Shown here: positions 46,408 to 56,006 of the stretch, piece after piece
How positions within the stretch are numbered: position 1 is the first letter of the stretch
Layout of the letters: every line of letters starts with the position of its first letter
From: Bacillus xiamenensis
GTDB taxonomy: Bacteria > Bacillota > Bacilli > Bacillales > Bacillaceae
Assembly: GCF_000300535.1 (NCBI RefSeq)
Contig: NZ_AMSH01000014.1
Coordinates: 1 to 62,382, forward strand
DNA: 62,382 nt
Reading direction: 5' to 3'
Translations under genes and position numbers: made by a program
Notes under the pieces: generated by a model
Database searches by the model: none
Seen by the model: only the letters and a program-made list of their open reading frames with translations
Told to the model about the DNA's origin: nothing

Positions 46408-46437
46408 TATAAAAAGCTCTGCCGTCTGGCAGAGCTT
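46408..46437 (-). terminator. Terminator of pepA
   Basis: A perfect 10-bp stem (AAGCTCTGCC and complement) with a 4-nt loop is followed on the - strand by TTTTTATAT. Confidence 0.88.
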
Positions 46438-46443
46438 CAGTCT

Positions 46444-47934
46444 TTATTTCTTTGCTTCAAATCGTTCTACAAATGTCGCTATTGATCTCACCATCACGCC
46501 TGTTGCTCCTGTTGGCCCAAAGCATGAAGGTTTTTCTGTCGTGGCTGTTCCTGCAATATCTAAGTGAACCCAAGGGGTGTCTTCAGCGAATTCCCCAATG
46601 AATGCACCTGCCATGATCGCATGACCATCACGGCCTGGTGAGTTATTGAGGTCAGCCATTTTGCTGTTTCGCACTCGCTTTTTATCTTTTTCAGTGATTG
46701 GCAGCTGCCAAATCATTTCACCACATTCTTCTGATGCTTCTTTAAACTGTCCATACAGTTCATCATTATTGGTCATCACGCCTGTTATCTCATTCCCAAG
46801 TGCTACAATGACACCGCCTGTTAATGTCGCCACGTCCACAAGTACAGAGGCACCATGCTGTTTCGCATATGTCACACCATCTGCTAAAACAAGACGTCCT
46901 TCTGCATCCGTGTTGAGCACTTCGATTGTTTTACCGCTCAATGACACAATCACATCATCTGGCTTCATGGCGTCTGCTGAAATCATATTATCTGTTGACG
47001 CAATAACAGCAATCACATTTTGCTCTGGACGAAGTTCACCGATAATTTCCATTGCGCCTAAAACAGAAGCTGATCCGCCCATATCTGTTTTCATGCCGAC
47101 CATACTTGCTCTTGGCTTTAATGAATATCCGCCTGTATCATACGTAATGCCTTTCCCAACAAGCCCAATGACGTCTGTCCATTCTTCCTTGCCTTGATAT
47201 TTCAATACAATCAGCTTTGGTGGTTCCGTTGAGCCTCTATTGACGGCTAAAATACCACCCATCCCGAGCTCTTCCATTTGTTCTTTATCTAAAATTTCAA
47301 TCTCGAATTCATATTTATAAGCAAGCTCTGCCGCATAGGAAGCAAGGTCAGAGGACGTGAGCATGTTCGGCGGCATATTCACAAGGGTACGAGCCGAATT
47401 GACGGATTGTCCGTAGACTTCGCCTACTTTCAGACTAGCCTGAATTTCAGCCGTATCATGATCTGTCGTAGCATAGACAAACTCGATAAAGCGATCGGGT
47501 TCATTCGTTTTATGTTTAAAATCTTGTAATTCATATGTAGCTAAGAGACAGCTTTCAGAAAGGGCATGGGCTGCATCTTGAACAGGCAGATCCTTTCCTA
47601 TGAACGTATCAAGCAAGACCGAAACCGCTTGCTTTTTATCTTGATGAAGCTTTTTAAATAAATGTGCAAAGACTTCTTTTGCCTCTTCAAACGTGTAATC
47701 TGATTCCTTCCCAAGACCGACAAAATAAATGCGTTTAATGCCTGTTTCAGGGGATGGGAAAAATTTCGAAAGCTGATTTCGTTTGGAAGAAATATCGCCT
47801 TCTTTTAATAATTCAGTGATTCTTCCTCCATGTAATTCATCCATTTCTTTTGCTTTTCCTGATAATTGGCTCTTTTGAAAAAGTCCGATGGCCAGTGTAT
47901 CTTTATGTTGCAACTCATTTGTTGAGAAAAACAT
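46444..47934 (-). CDS. pepA: PepA (YuiE), leucyl aminopeptidase
   Basis: This 496-aa M17 zinc/manganese aminopeptidase removes N-terminal residues from peptides in the cytoplasm. The catalytic half has [31 protein letters not shown] and the signature [12 protein letters not shown]. The N-terminal half is the usual macro-like domain. ATG 47934 follows AAGGAGCG by about eight bases; six extra upstream codons lack a site. Confidence 0.95.
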   Translation of the reverse strand: MFFSTNELQHKDTLAIGLFQKSQLSGKAKEMDELHGGRITELLKEGDISSKRNQLSKFFPSPETGIKRIYFVGLGKESDYTFEEAKEVFAHLFKKLHQDKKQAVSVLLDTFIGKDLPVQDAAHALSESCLLATYELQDFKHKTNEPDRFIEFVYATTDHDTAEIQASLKVGEVYGQSVNSARTLVNMPPNMLTSSDLASYAAELAYKYEFEIEILDKEQMEELGMGGILAVNRGSTEPPKLIVLKYQGKEEWTDVIGLVGKGITYDTGGYSLKPRASMVGMKTDMGGSASVLGAMEIIGELRPEQNVIAVIASTDNMISADAMKPDDVIVSLSGKTIEVLNTDAEGRLVLADGVTYAKQHGASVLVDVATLTGGVIVALGNEITGVMTNNDELYGQFKEASEECGEMIWQLPITEKDKKRVRNSKMADLNNSPGRDGHAIMAGAFIGEFAEDTPWVHLDIAGTATTEKPSCFGPTGATGVMVRSIATFVERFEAKK

Positions 47935-48255
47935 TATCACACGCTCCTTCAATGAACTCCATATTTCACATTGGAACTTCCATTATATCAAAATTTGCGT
48001 ACCTATACGATCATTGCCAGCCTGTCTTCTCTTCATGAACATTTATATTTTGACTCACGGAAGGGCATGATGAAAACGTGACGGCCTTCGATAGCCGCCT
48101 GTTCATGTTCTCCTCGTTCTCCACTTCTACTTTCTTTAATGTTATAATAAACATGGACTTGGCAACAGTTCTTACTGCCATCATTTTTTATCTTACTAGG
48201 GTTAACACTTCATTTTTTCACACGATTTTTCTTAAAGAGAGGATGTTTCTTGTTC
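47935..48255. promoter_or_regulatory. Divergent intergenic region between pepA and yuiD
   Basis: About 320 bases without a gene. A TATAAT at 48142-48147 on the + strand may belong to yuiD but has no good -35. No hairpin or other element stands out. Confidence 0.35.
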
Positions 48256-48732
48256 ATGAGCGTACTGACGAATTTTCCGCTGCTTGCCAGTCTTGCAGCC
48301 ATCTTTTTTGCACAATTTGTAAAAGTACCTATTCAATTTATCATTTCTAGACGCCTAGATTGGTCGCTCATCACAAGCACAGGCGGAATGCCAAGTTCAC
48401 ACTCCGCAGCAGTAACAGCACTCTCAACAGCAGTTGCTTTAGAGCACGGGCTAGGAACATCTATTTTTGCCATTTCCGCCATCTTTGCCATTATTACAAT
48501 GTTTGATGCGACAGGTGTTCGCAGACAGGCAGGAGAACAGGCAACTGTCCTAAACAAACTGGTCACGGATTTTAACCGGTTTGTTGCCGAGGCAAAGAAC
48601 TTCCCAAATGCGGAAGAAAAAGAGAAGCAAAAGAAATTGAAAGAGCTTCTTGGGCATAAGCCGATTGAGGTTTTCTTCGGTGGCTTAACTGGAATCTTGC
48701 TCACACTCATCTTAGACTATTACTTCATGTAG
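48256..48732 (+). CDS. yuiD: YuiD, divergent PAP2-like membrane protein (DUF212)
   Basis: This 158-aa membrane protein has the conserved STGGMPSSHSAAVTALST (about 43-60), which resembles the phosphatase motif of PAP2 lipid phosphatases, and MFDATGVRRQAGEQATVLN. ATG 48256 gives the family length; TTG 48250 is nearer to the AGAGG site and remains possible. Action on lipid-linked phosphates is inferred; it has not been shown in the family as far as I know. Confidence 0.87.
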   Translation: MSVLTNFPLLASLAAIFFAQFVKVPIQFIISRRLDWSLITSTGGMPSSHSAAVTALSTAVALEHGLGTSIFAISAIFAIITMFDATGVRRQAGEQATVLNKLVTDFNRFVAEAKNFPNAEEKEKQKKLKELLGHKPIEVFFGGLTGILLTLILDYYFM

Positions 48733-48737
48733 AAGCG

Positions 48738-48776
48738 AAAAAGCTTTGGACCTTTTGAGATCCAAAGCTTTTTTAT
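48738..48776. terminator. Bidirectional terminator between yuiD and yuiC
   Basis: AAAAGCTTTGGA and its complement form a 12-bp stem with a T-run on each side. Confidence 0.9.
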
Positions 48777-49417
48777 TCTTTATTGGCTTGAAACTGCTGC
48801 CGGAACACTTGCATCGATTCTGCTTCATTCAGCTGATTTAAGTCTTTTTCCGTTAGCCTTCCTTCTCCCTTTTTAATCACATACACGTCCAGCACTTTTT
48901 TACCCCATTCTCTATACACATCATCAACCGTTTCATAATATAAATCCAGTTTATGACCTTTAATCGCTTTACCGGTATCTGCGACCACTCCATAGCCATA
49001 GTTTGGGATAAACAGGACAGTTCCAATCGGAAAGACAGATGGGTCCGCTGCCACGGTTGAATATAAATCACGTTTTACTTTGACGCCTGAATATGTAATG
49101 CCATATGCATGGTGTTCCTTCGTCTTACCTGTTGATTCTACACCCGCTGTATAGCCTGTGGCGACAACCTTTTGCTTCGGATAATCATTCCAATTAAATG
49201 CTTCTTCGAGAGACACCGCTCGCAAGTCGTCACTTTTAACCGCCATCGTTTGCCTTTTTGGATGTTGAAAAAAAGAAGATACTTGCTTGCCCGCATTGGT
49301 CTTTTTCACCCATGCTGCTAAGTCGCTTGCTTCTACGCCAGATATGCCCGTAAAGCTCGTCATCAAAGCAAGCATAAATAGGGCTGTCATGAACAATCGT
49401 TTCATCCATGTTTTCAT
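48773..49417 (-). CDS. yuiC: YuiC, exported 3D-domain murein hydrolase (Sps type)
   Basis: This 214-aa protein has a signal sequence (to about residue 30) and a C-terminal 3D (double-psi beta-barrel) domain with three Asp residues: [20 protein letters not shown] and preceding ATGYTAG. Proteins of this stationary-phase-survival group act as lytic transglycosylases related to MltA. GAGGAGTG precedes the ATG. Confidence 0.9.
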   Translation of the reverse strand: MKTWMKRLFMTALFMLALMTSFTGISGVEASDLAAWVKKTNAGKQVSSFFQHPKRQTMAVKSDDLRAVSLEEAFNWNDYPKQKVVATGYTAGVESTGKTKEHHAYGITYSGVKVKRDLYSTVAADPSVFPIGTVLFIPNYGYGVVADTGKAIKGHKLDLYYETVDDVYREWGKKVLDVYVIKKGEGRLTEKDLNQLNEAESMQVFRQQFQANKE

Positions 49418-49483
49418 TTCTATTTGTCACTCCTCTACCCATCTATTTGTTTCCTAACAAAATGGAATCTATGCAAAGGAGAA

Positions 49484-49518
49484 ACAAAAAAACCCACTTG
49501 CGTGTAAACAAGTGAGTT
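49484..49518 (-). terminator. Terminator of yuiB
   Basis: A 10-bp stem with one G-T pair (AACTCACTTG with CAAGTGGGTT) ends in TTTTTTTG on the - strand and overlaps the yuiB stop. Confidence 0.82.
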
Positions 49519-49837
49519 AAAACATTTGATAGCCTCTTTTTCGAAGTGCCTTGATGACAAAGCCTGAGGCAATGGCACCAATTAAACCGCTTAATAAAAT
49601 GATGATATCTGCCGCAGCGAGTGAGACAATGCGGTCTCCTATCCCTGAAAAAGCGATACCTGGTTCTCTTATATAAGCGATCATCTTTTGATTATTGATA
49701 ATGAAAAGGCATACAATTGGATATAAAATCGCCATAATCCATGACATTCTCAGTAGCATATTCAGCAAAAATCCAATGCCGAAGAATAACACGAAAAATA
49801 AAATAACTGAAATGATAACGACTGGTAAACTGATCAC
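49517..49837 (-). CDS. yuiB: YuiB, small integral membrane protein
   Basis: This 106-aa protein has three membrane helices and a Lys/Arg-rich C-terminus (KALRKRGYQMF). GTG 49837 follows GGTGGAG. Position and size match yuiB of B. subtilis. The function is unknown. Confidence 0.85.
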   Translation of the reverse strand: MISLPVVIISVILFFVLFFGIGFLLNMLLRMSWIMAILYPIVCLFIINNQKMIAYIREPGIAFSGIGDRIVSLAAADIIILLSGLIGAIASGFVIKALRKRGYQMF

Positions 49838-49918
49838 TTCATCTCCACCCCCAAATATCCCATCATTAGTTTAACTTGGAAAGAGAGATGAAGTCAATCA
49901 ATGGAAAAAGCAGTGAGA

Positions 49919-50044
49919 TTAATGCTGCTTTCCTGTCCCCTTACATTCCTCACATGTTTCTGATCCACCGAGCAATAACTGAAAATATCCTTTACCTGAA
50001 CAATATTGACAGGTTGCTTTTTTTTCTTTTGCTTGTGCATTCAT
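49919..50044 (-). CDS. yuiA: YuiA, 41-aa DnaJ-like zinc-finger protein
   Basis: This short gene begins at ATG 50044 after AAGGAGTG and encodes 41 aa. It has two CxxCxGxG repeats, CQYCSGKG and CEECKGTG, the zinc-binding pattern of DnaJ-type fingers, and little else. It could bind zinc and assist folding or redox, but this is only inferred. It lies upstream of yuiB in the same direction, as yuiA does in B. subtilis. Confidence 0.88.
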   Translation of the reverse strand: MNAQAKEKKATCQYCSGKGYFQLLLGGSETCEECKGTGKQH

Positions 50045-50136
50045 ATTGCCCACTCCTTAATCTAAATTTTCTGATAATTCATCATAACATATTTTCTGTC
50101 CAGTACCAAGTGAGAAAATATTCCGTATAACATAAA

Positions 50137-50164
50137 AAACGTGTATCACGAAGATACACGTTTT
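50137..50164. terminator. Terminator of yumB
   Basis: A perfect 12-bp stem (AAAACGTGTATC and complement) has a 4-nt loop and T- and A-runs. Confidence 0.9.
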
Positions 50165-50177
50165 CGTCTATTGGTGT

Positions 50178-51389
50178 TTAGAAGAACTTGAACTTTCCTT
50201 TTTTCAGAACAAGTCCAGGTCCGCCAACCATGAATAAAGAACGGTTGTCGATGATTTTCTTCATTGCAGAAGCTTTTGTTCCTTGAAGTTTTTTACCAAA
50301 CGCAACACCTACAGCGTCGTGTTCACCAAGAGAAGCAACTGTTCCTTTGATGTCTGGCTTAAAGCTTTCAAGCGTACCGCCTTTTATTAGTGCTGCAAGG
50401 TTTTTCGCTACTGTCTCACCTTGCTGCATTGCAATTTGTGCAGTTGGTGGGTATGGACGGTTAATTTCTTCATTGATGATTAATGAACAGTCACCAATGA
50501 TGAACACATCCTCATTTTCTGGTACACGAAGATCTGGAGATACTTTTACGCGGCCGCGCATGTTTTCAAAACCAGCTTCTTCAACGATTGGGTTACCACG
50601 TACACCTGCAGCCCAAACAACTGTTGCTGCTTTGATTTCTTCTGTATCATCGTCTTTTCCAACAATGATGCCTTCAGGCGTACATTCTTTGATTGCTGTA
50701 CCGATTTTGAACTCAACACCTTTACCTTGAAGGTAGTTCATTGCATAATCAATTAATTCCGGATCAAACCCTGGAAGAGCTGTTGGTGCAGCTTCTACAC
50801 AGATAATACGCACTTCTTTTTGATCAATATCATACTCTTTGCAAAGCTCAGGCACACGGTTACCAAGCTCACCAAGGAACTCAATACCTGTAAAGCCCGC
50901 ACCGCCAACAACGATGGTTAGACGCTCTGGACGCTTTTCAGCTTCATTATTGTACGTCGCAAATTGAAGCTCAATGTGCTCACGAAGCTGCCGAGCAGAG
51001 TTGATGTTAGAGATTGAGAATGCATGTTCTTTCAGTCCTGCAATACCAAATGTTTCAGGAACAGCACCAAGCGCTACAACAAGATAGTCATAAGAAAGTT
51101 CCCCATCTGATGTCACAACTTTCTTTGCTTCCTTATCAATGCTCTCAACTGTCGCTTGAACAAAATTGACACGGGAACTGTTAATCACATCTTTGATTTG
51201 ATAACGACAACGGTCATGATGAAGTGTACCTGCACTTGCTTCATGTAGCCATGTTGTTTCGTAATGATAATTATGCTTGTTCACAAGAGTAATGTCCGCA
51301 TCATTTGTGCCAAGCTGCTTTGTTAATCTTGTTACAGTCATTAATCCGCCATAACCTGCACCTAATACAACGATTTTCGGTTTATTCAC
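50178..51389 (-). CDS. yumB: YumB, type II NADH dehydrogenase-like flavoprotein
   Basis: This 403-aa FAD-dependent oxidoreductase has a FAD-binding start [14 protein letters not shown], an NADH-binding [16 protein letters not shown] near 160 and a second FAD motif around [11 protein letters not shown]. It probably passes electrons from NADH to menaquinone. The start is uncertain: GTG 51389 (MNKPKIVV) is best placed relative to AAAGGTGG, but GTG 51398 and 51404 are in frame. The gene is divergent from yumC. Confidence 0.9.
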   Translation of the reverse strand: MNKPKIVVLGAGYGGLMTVTRLTKQLGTNDADITLVNKHNYHYETTWLHEASAGTLHHDRCRYQIKDVINSSRVNFVQATVESIDKEAKKVVTSDGELSYDYLVVALGAVPETFGIAGLKEHAFSISNINSARQLREHIELQFATYNNEAEKRPERLTIVVGGAGFTGIEFLGELGNRVPELCKEYDIDQKEVRIICVEAAPTALPGFDPELIDYAMNYLQGKGVEFKIGTAIKECTPEGIIVGKDDDTEEIKAATVVWAAGVRGNPIVEEAGFENMRGRVKVSPDLRVPENEDVFIIGDCSLIINEEINRPYPPTAQIAMQQGETVAKNLAALIKGGTLESFKPDIKGTVASLGEHDAVGVAFGKKLQGTKASAMKKIIDNRSLFMVGGPGLVLKKGKFKFF

Positions 51390-51785
51390 TGGAATCACAT
51401 CCACCTTTTTTAAATTTGCTGTAAAACGGATGAAGAATTACATATCGTTATTCTCAACCGCTTTGCGGCATTTTATGAAATTTAAACAAAAAAATAAGTA
51501 TGTGAAAATCTGAACTTTCACCTACAAAAAACGAAAGCATTTGACCGTATCCGACAAAAATTCATAAAAAATTAATAATTAGTTCCCTAAACAATAATAG
51601 CGAGTTCTGCTCCTTTTTTCAAGGCTTTAAACTGAAAATCCTTATGATAAACGGTCTTTCTCACTTTTTTCTCTTTTTCATAGCACCGACATCAAAAAAC
51701 GACAAGTTTTTCAAAACAAGTCAAACGACGATATGTGGTATGATATGATATAGTGATAACAATTTTCATTTGGGAGGATTAAGGA
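51390..51785. promoter_or_regulatory. Divergent region between yumB and yumC
   Basis: About 395 bases without a gene. The + strand has overlapping TATGAT hexamers at 51739-51749 but no clear -35. A Fur-like box follows just before the yumC ribosome binding site. Confidence 0.45.
51754..51768 (+). promoter_or_regulatory. Fur-like box upstream of yumC
   Basis: TGATAACAATTTTCA matches the 7-1-7 Fur consensus TGATAATNATTATCA at 12 of 14 defined positions. It lies 17 bases before the yumC start codon, so bound Fur could block transcription. Confidence 0.5.
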
Positions 51786-52784
51786 ATGCAAGAAGATTCT
51801 AAGGTATATGACATTACCGTTATCGGGGGCGGCCCAGTTGGATTGTTTACTGCGTTTTACGGAGGCATGAGACAGGCAAGTGTGAAAATCATTGAAAGCC
51901 TTCCTCAGCTTGGCGGTCAACTATCTGCTCTTTACCCTGAAAAATACATTTATGATGTGGCTGGTTTCCCAAAAATCCGCGCACAAGAATTAGTTGATAA
52001 TTTAAAGGAACAAATGGATAAATTTGATCAAACCATTTGCTTAGAGCAAGCAGTGGAAACGGTTGAAAAACAAGCAGACGGTATCTTCAAACTCGTCACA
52101 AATCAAGAGGTTCATTATTCTAAAACGATCATCATTACAGCTGGTAACGGTGCATTCCAACCGAGAAAGCTTGAACTTGACGCAGCAGAATCATTTGAAG
52201 GAAGCAACCTGCATTACTTCATCAATGATTTGAACCAATTTGCTGGCAGACGTGTCGCTGTTCTTGGCGGCGGAGACTCTGCGGTGGACTGGGCACTGAT
52301 GCTTGAGCCAATCGCAAAAGAAGTATCCATCATTCACCGCCGTGACAAATTCCGTGCACATGAGCACAGTGTAGAAAACTTGCACAACTCGAAAGTCAAT
52401 GTGCTGACACCATTTGTCCCAACTGAGCTCATCGGTGAAGACCGCATTGAACAAATTGTGCTTGAAGAAGTCAAAGGTGATAAAAAACAAGTGCTTGATG
52501 TGGACGATGTGATCGTTAACTTTGGTTTTGTTTCCTCCCTTGGACCAATCAAACAATGGGGTCTTGAAATCGAAAAGAACTCTATCGTGGTCAAATCCAC
52601 AATGGAAACAAACATCGAAGGCTTCTATGCGGCAGGAGACATTTGTACGTATGAAGGAAAAGTCAAATTGATCGCAAGCGGATTTGGTGAAGCACCAACT
52701 GCTGTGAACAACGCAAAAGCGTACATGGACCCGAAAGCCCGTGTACAGCCACTTCATTCCACAAGCTTATTTGAAAACAAATAA
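51786..52784 (+). CDS. yumC: YumC, ferredoxin/flavodoxin-NADP+ reductase
   Basis: This 332-aa thioredoxin-reductase-like FNR has the FAD motif [15 protein letters not shown], an NADPH motif [15 protein letters not shown] near 155-169 and a C-terminal FAD contact [18 protein letters not shown], without a redox-active CxxC. It transfers electrons between NADPH and ferredoxins or flavodoxins. GGGAGGAT lies upstream. A Fur-like box is directly before it. Confidence 0.94.
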   Translation: MQEDSKVYDITVIGGGPVGLFTAFYGGMRQASVKIIESLPQLGGQLSALYPEKYIYDVAGFPKIRAQELVDNLKEQMDKFDQTICLEQAVETVEKQADGIFKLVTNQEVHYSKTIIITAGNGAFQPRKLELDAAESFEGSNLHYFINDLNQFAGRRVAVLGGGDSAVDWALMLEPIAKEVSIIHRRDKFRAHEHSVENLHNSKVNVLTPFVPTELIGEDRIEQIVLEEVKGDKKQVLDVDDVIVNFGFVSSLGPIKQWGLEIEKNSIVVKSTMETNIEGFYAAGDICTYEGKVKLIASGFGEAPTAVNNAKAYMDPKARVQPLHSTSLFENK

Positions 52785-52793
52785 GAACGGATC

Positions 52794-52828
52794 AAAAAAA
52801 GGAGTTCCATCTGCGGAACTCCTTTTTT
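52794..52828. terminator. Bidirectional terminator between yumC and yuzG
   Basis: AAAAAAAGGAGTTCC and its complement form a strong stem around a 6-nt loop, with A- and T-runs. Confidence 0.9.
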
Positions 52829-52830
52829 GT

Positions 52831-53037
52831 TTATTTAAAAATCCCAATATAAGCATTCGCCATTCCAAGTACCATTGCAGCAAGCAACACCACAACAATC
52901 CCCGCCACAACCAAAATCACCCGATCCTTCACACGTTCCTTTTTCGGAAGCGGCTTGTCTATCCCACAAGATGGACACGTTTTTGAACGATACGGAATCA
53001 GTTCATGACAGTTCCTGCAATTGATTTGTTCACTCAA
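52831..53037 (-). CDS. yuzG: YuzG-like membrane protein with an N-terminal zinc ribbon
   Basis: This 68-aa protein has CRNCHELIPYRSKTCPSCG (a CxxC...CxxC zinc ribbon) followed by one membrane helix (about 42-63) and the end MANAYIGIFK. The helix and C-terminus match B. subtilis YuzG; the zinc ribbon may be an N-terminal extension compared with the annotated homologue. The function is unknown. Confidence 0.75.
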   Translation of the reverse strand: MSEQINCRNCHELIPYRSKTCPSCGIDKPLPKKERVKDRVILVVAGIVVVLLAAMVLGMANAYIGIFK

Positions 53038-53239
53038 ACCTCAGCAACCTCTTTTCTGATGACAGTTTATGTTTGGTTCTCATGATACTCTTTTCGAGTG
53101 GAAATAGCCAGATGTGAGGACAAGCTGTAACAAAATTGAGCGATTTATCAATTGTTTAAGAAGGAATTTAATCAATGAAGGTTTGATCTGTTCAACCGAT
53201 ATAGAAAGTAGAAGATCATAATGAAGGATAGGTGGAAAG

Positions 53240-53656
53240 ATGATAAAGCGTTTCATGATTAGTTTGAGCTTGTTACTGATGATTGGCGGCTCAATTGAAC
53301 TGTTTGCAAAAGGCTTTAACAAACGTGATGCTGAATTCGCTGCAGGATTGAATATTGATTATGATCAATTAGAACCTTTTTTAAAACATGTGTCCACTTC
53401 GATTTTGGATTCTGGTTTGGGTGATCAAGAAATGAAACAGATACATACTGTAGTGAAAAACATGCAAAAAGACAATCAAACGAAGGAAATTGGTACGTTT
53501 GAAGTGGTATATCGCGGAGAACCAGCAAAGATTCGAGTTGAGGCGGAAGTCCATGTGGAAGATGTCAATAAAGAGGTCGAGATTTATTTATCTAGTACAA
53601 ATGAATTGGTTTATATCCTCGATAAAGAGCTTCTAAAAATAGAAGAAGAAATATGA
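53240..53656 (+). CDS. Exported protein of unknown family
   Basis: This 138-aa protein has a signal peptide (hydrophobic to about residue 22, possible cleavage after LFA) and an acidic mature part rich in Glu, Asp and Val with predicted beta-strands (GTFEVVYRGEPAKIRVEAEV). I do not recognise it. GATAGGTGGAAAG lies before ATG 53240. It lies between yuzG and the MerR gene in a region that differs from B. subtilis and has its own terminator. Confidence 0.6.
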   Translation: MIKRFMISLSLLLMIGGSIELFAKGFNKRDAEFAAGLNIDYDQLEPFLKHVSTSILDSGLGDQEMKQIHTVVKNMQKDNQTKEIGTFEVVYRGEPAKIRVEAEVHVEDVNKEVEIYLSSTNELVYILDKELLKIEEEI

Positions 53657-53660
53657 GAAG

Positions 53661-53690
53661 AAGACGCTGGATGAGCGTCTCTTTTTTATT
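53661..53690 (+). terminator. Terminator of the orphan exported-protein gene
   Basis: AGACGC and GCGTCT arms with a 7-nt loop are followed by TTTTTTATTTTTT. Confidence 0.78.
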
Positions 53691-53815
53691 TTTTCCATCT
53701 TCAACATCACATGCTATCATATTGCAAAAACGAATTTCTATTCATTGATCCCTTTCTATTGACCCTCACGTAACGTCATACTTTATCGTGAATATCACAA
53801 GGAGATGTGTTGAAT

Positions 53816-54583
53816 ATGAAAGTAAAAGAAGTCGCTGAATTGTTTGATATTAGTATTCGTACGCTTCATCATTACGATCAAATTGGTTTGTTGACCCCAA
53901 AAGAAGTCACGGATGCTGGTTACCGGCTCTATTCAGAAGAAAACCTTGAAACACTACAGCAAATATTATTTTTCAGAGAACTGGGATTTAACTTAAAGGA
54001 AATAAAAAAAATCATAAACAATCCGTCATTTGATAAACATGAAGCATTTATCTTACAACGAAAAATGTTGATGGAGAAACGAAATAAGCTTGATAAAATG
54101 ATTGAAAATATTGATAAGACATTAAAACATATAACGGGAGAAATTCACCTGACAAATAAAGAGAGGTTTGAGGGAATGAACATGAAATTCAATGAATATG
54201 AAGAAGAAGCTCGCTATCGCTGGGGGAATGATTCCATTGATAACGTGAACTTCAAATTAAGTCGATTGTCCACAGAGGAACAACATGATTTATCTGGGAG
54301 ATGGGATAGGATTTTTCATAACCTAGCGTCCCTGCGCAATCGCACTCCTCAATCCAAAGAGGTACAAGCCGCCATCAAAGAATGGTATGACTTTTTAAAT
54401 GATAACTTCAGTCAATACTCCCTGAAGTCATTTTATGGATTAGGTCAACTCTATATTCAAGATGAACGTTTCACAAAAAATATAGATCAATATGGCGAGG
54501 GCTTGGCTTCATTCATGAGTGAAGCGATGAAAGTCTTTGCTGTTCAACAGAAAAGAGGTCACATCAATGAACATTATGATTGA
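53816..54583 (+). CDS. MerR-family regulator with a TipAS-like ligand domain
   Basis: This 255-aa regulator has a MerR winged helix at 1-70 (VKEVAELFDISIRTLHHYDQ, AGYRLYSEENLETLQQILFF), a coiled coil (about 75-115) and a C-terminal helical domain resembling TipAS (RWDRIFHNLASLRNRTPQSK, then WYDFLNDNFSQYSLKSFYGLG). TipAS domains bind peptide antibiotics and other hydrophobic ligands. ATG 53816 suits the AAGGAGAT site; GTG 53807 and TTG 53810 are in frame. It overlaps the metallopeptidase gene by 17 nt and probably controls it. Confidence 0.88.
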   Translation: MKVKEVAELFDISIRTLHHYDQIGLLTPKEVTDAGYRLYSEENLETLQQILFFRELGFNLKEIKKIINNPSFDKHEAFILQRKMLMEKRNKLDKMIENIDKTLKHITGEIHLTNKERFEGMNMKFNEYEEEARYRWGNDSIDNVNFKLSRLSTEEQHDLSGRWDRIFHNLASLRNRTPQSKEVQAAIKEWYDFLNDNFSQYSLKSFYGLGQLYIQDERFTKNIDQYGEGLASFMSEAMKVFAVQQKRGHINEHYD

Positions 54584-55463
54584 GGATACAATCGACCAAT
54601 ACGAAAAGTTGTTTTCGTTGAAAGAAAATAAAGAACATTTTTTTCGATACAACATGATGAAACCTTTTGAAAAGATGTGGAATATGATAAATGTTCCGTT
54701 AAAAGCTAAACAGCCCAATGGCTATGATGTCATCTTAGCAACCAATATGCTTGGCTACCTTGATGTATCAGATTCACAAACTGGGAGAAAGGCATTACAA
54801 AAACTACAAGAAATCCAAGCTCTCCAAACGGCAAATACCGCCTTGAATCAATGTAGGAATTTTATTAAAAAACATAACCTCCATATAAATGCTGATGAAT
54901 TGAGATTGGGTCTATATATAGCTGATCCGAAAAAACTTGAACAACAAAAAGGGTATTGTGGCTTTGGAGGAATTCCAGGATTTATCCAAGTATCAATTTA
55001 TCCAAACTCTTATAACATCCCACGTATCCCTGCTCTCATAGCACATGAATTCCATCATAATATTCGCTTTTCATATTTTGAATGGGATTACGGAAACGTG
55101 ACAGTTGGAGATTATTTAATTATAGAAGGATTAGCTGAATCATTTGCAAAAGAACTTTATGGTGAACGCATGTTAGGACCTTGGGTCACTTCATTTGATA
55201 AACAGGACTTAGAATATTCAAAAGAAGTGATGAAAGACGCTTTATACACCAAAGGGTTTGCCGAGGTCAGTAGTTATATGTTTGGTGATACCATAGCAAA
55301 AGAACAAGGCTATAAGCCTGTCGGATTATCCCCTTTTGCAGGATATGCAGTAGGCTATCAAGCTGTACAATCTTTCATGAAATTGAATAATCTAGGGATT
55401 GCAGAAGCGACATTATTGAACACAGATGACATCATTAGAAATTGTGGACTCTTTTCTAAATAA
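54567..55463 (+). CDS. DUF2268-type zinc metallopeptidase
   Basis: This 298-aa protein has a HEXXH zinc motif as HEFHH at 160-164 (ALIAHEFHHNIRF) and downstream IIEGLAESFAKELYG, which could provide the third ligand. DUF2268 proteins are predicted Zn-dependent proteases of unknown substrate. No signal peptide is evident. ATG 54567 follows AGAGGTC and lies inside the end of the MerR/TipAS gene, so the two form one cassette. Not present at this position in B. subtilis 168 as I recall. Confidence 0.82.
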   Translation: MNIMIEDTIDQYEKLFSLKENKEHFFRYNMMKPFEKMWNMINVPLKAKQPNGYDVILATNMLGYLDVSDSQTGRKALQKLQEIQALQTANTALNQCRNFIKKHNLHINADELRLGLYIADPKKLEQQKGYCGFGGIPGFIQVSIYPNSYNIPRIPALIAHEFHHNIRFSYFEWDYGNVTVGDYLIIEGLAESFAKELYGERMLGPWVTSFDKQDLEYSKEVMKDALYTKGFAEVSSYMFGDTIAKEQGYKPVGLSPFAGYAVGYQAVQSFMKLNNLGIAEATLLNTDDIIRNCGLFSK

Positions 55464-55581
55464 CTGTTTAATGATGAGAAGGAATTACAATGCGGATGCG
55501 GCTCTTCTTTCCGAATATCGAGAAATACAGGTACGCCGGAAGATTGTTAAAAGAGAACACCTAATTATTATAAAACCAGTT

Positions 55582-55614
55582 AAGCTCCGCGAATTTGATT
55601 CGTGGAGCTTTTTG
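55582..55614 (+). terminator. Terminator of the MerR/metallopeptidase cassette
   Basis: AAGCTCCGCGAAT and ATTCGTGGAGCTT arms with one mismatch enclose a 3-nt loop, followed by TTTTTG. It resembles the hairpin at 57966. Confidence 0.85.
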
Positions 55615-55618
55615 TTGT

Positions 55619-55650
55619 TCAAAAAAGACGCCAAATATATTTGGCGTCTT
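55619..55650 (-). terminator. Terminator of the lipase/partner operon
   Basis: A perfect palindrome at 55625-55650 (AAGACGCCAAATA and complement) is followed on the - strand by TTTTTTG. Confidence 0.88.
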
Positions 55651-55676
55651 AACAGATTTTTTCATAATCATAAATT

Positions 55677-55994
55677 TTACGTATTCCTTGTTTTAAAGCT
55701 ATTAATAAACGTCTCCCCATCCTGTTCTGTCTTAACTATTAGTTTGGCACTTTCACTAATGCGCTGCGCAAGTGCTTTTTGGGCTTTTCCTTTAAAGCTA
55801 TATAAAAGAGCTGAATATACTTCATTTAGTTCTGTCTGTAGTGTACTCATTTCCATTTTTGTTTTAAGATTCTTTTGCACAACTTGTAGTTTAGAGTTTG
55901 TTGTTTGTGTCATATCAACCTTTAACATTTGAAGTTGCATTTTCTTACGAATTGGGTCATCTTTATGCTCTAACAGGTCATTTAATGTTTGCAT
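55677..55994 (-). CDS. Small helical protein, candidate type VII effector partner (TlaA/Lap-like)
   Basis: This 105-aa protein is highly charged and predicted to be mostly alpha-helical, with a possible helical hairpin or coiled coil. It has no Trp, signal peptide or membrane segment. It lies 12 nt downstream of the lipase gene on the same strand with a strong site (AGGAGGT). Small helical partners of this size accompany LXG and reverse-LXG toxins and bind their helical targeting domain. That role is inferred from context; I recognise no sequence family with certainty. An immunity role is the alternative. Confidence 0.6.
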   Translation of the reverse strand: MQTLNDLLEHKDDPIRKKMQLQMLKVDMTQTTNSKLQVVQKNLKTKMEMSTLQTELNEVYSALLYSFKGKAQKALAQRISESAKLIVKTEQDGETFINSFKTRNT

Positions 55995-56006
55995 GATTTG
56001 TACCTC

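Noticed and set aside
52191..52757. 188-codon frame antisense to yumC
   Set aside because: Shadow of the yumC coding sequence; Cys/Phe/His-rich composition and no ribosome binding site.
55426..55932. 168-codon frame on the + strand overlapping the metallopeptidase end and the helical partner gene
   Set aside because: It crosses two terminators and runs antisense to a gene with a strong ribosome binding site.
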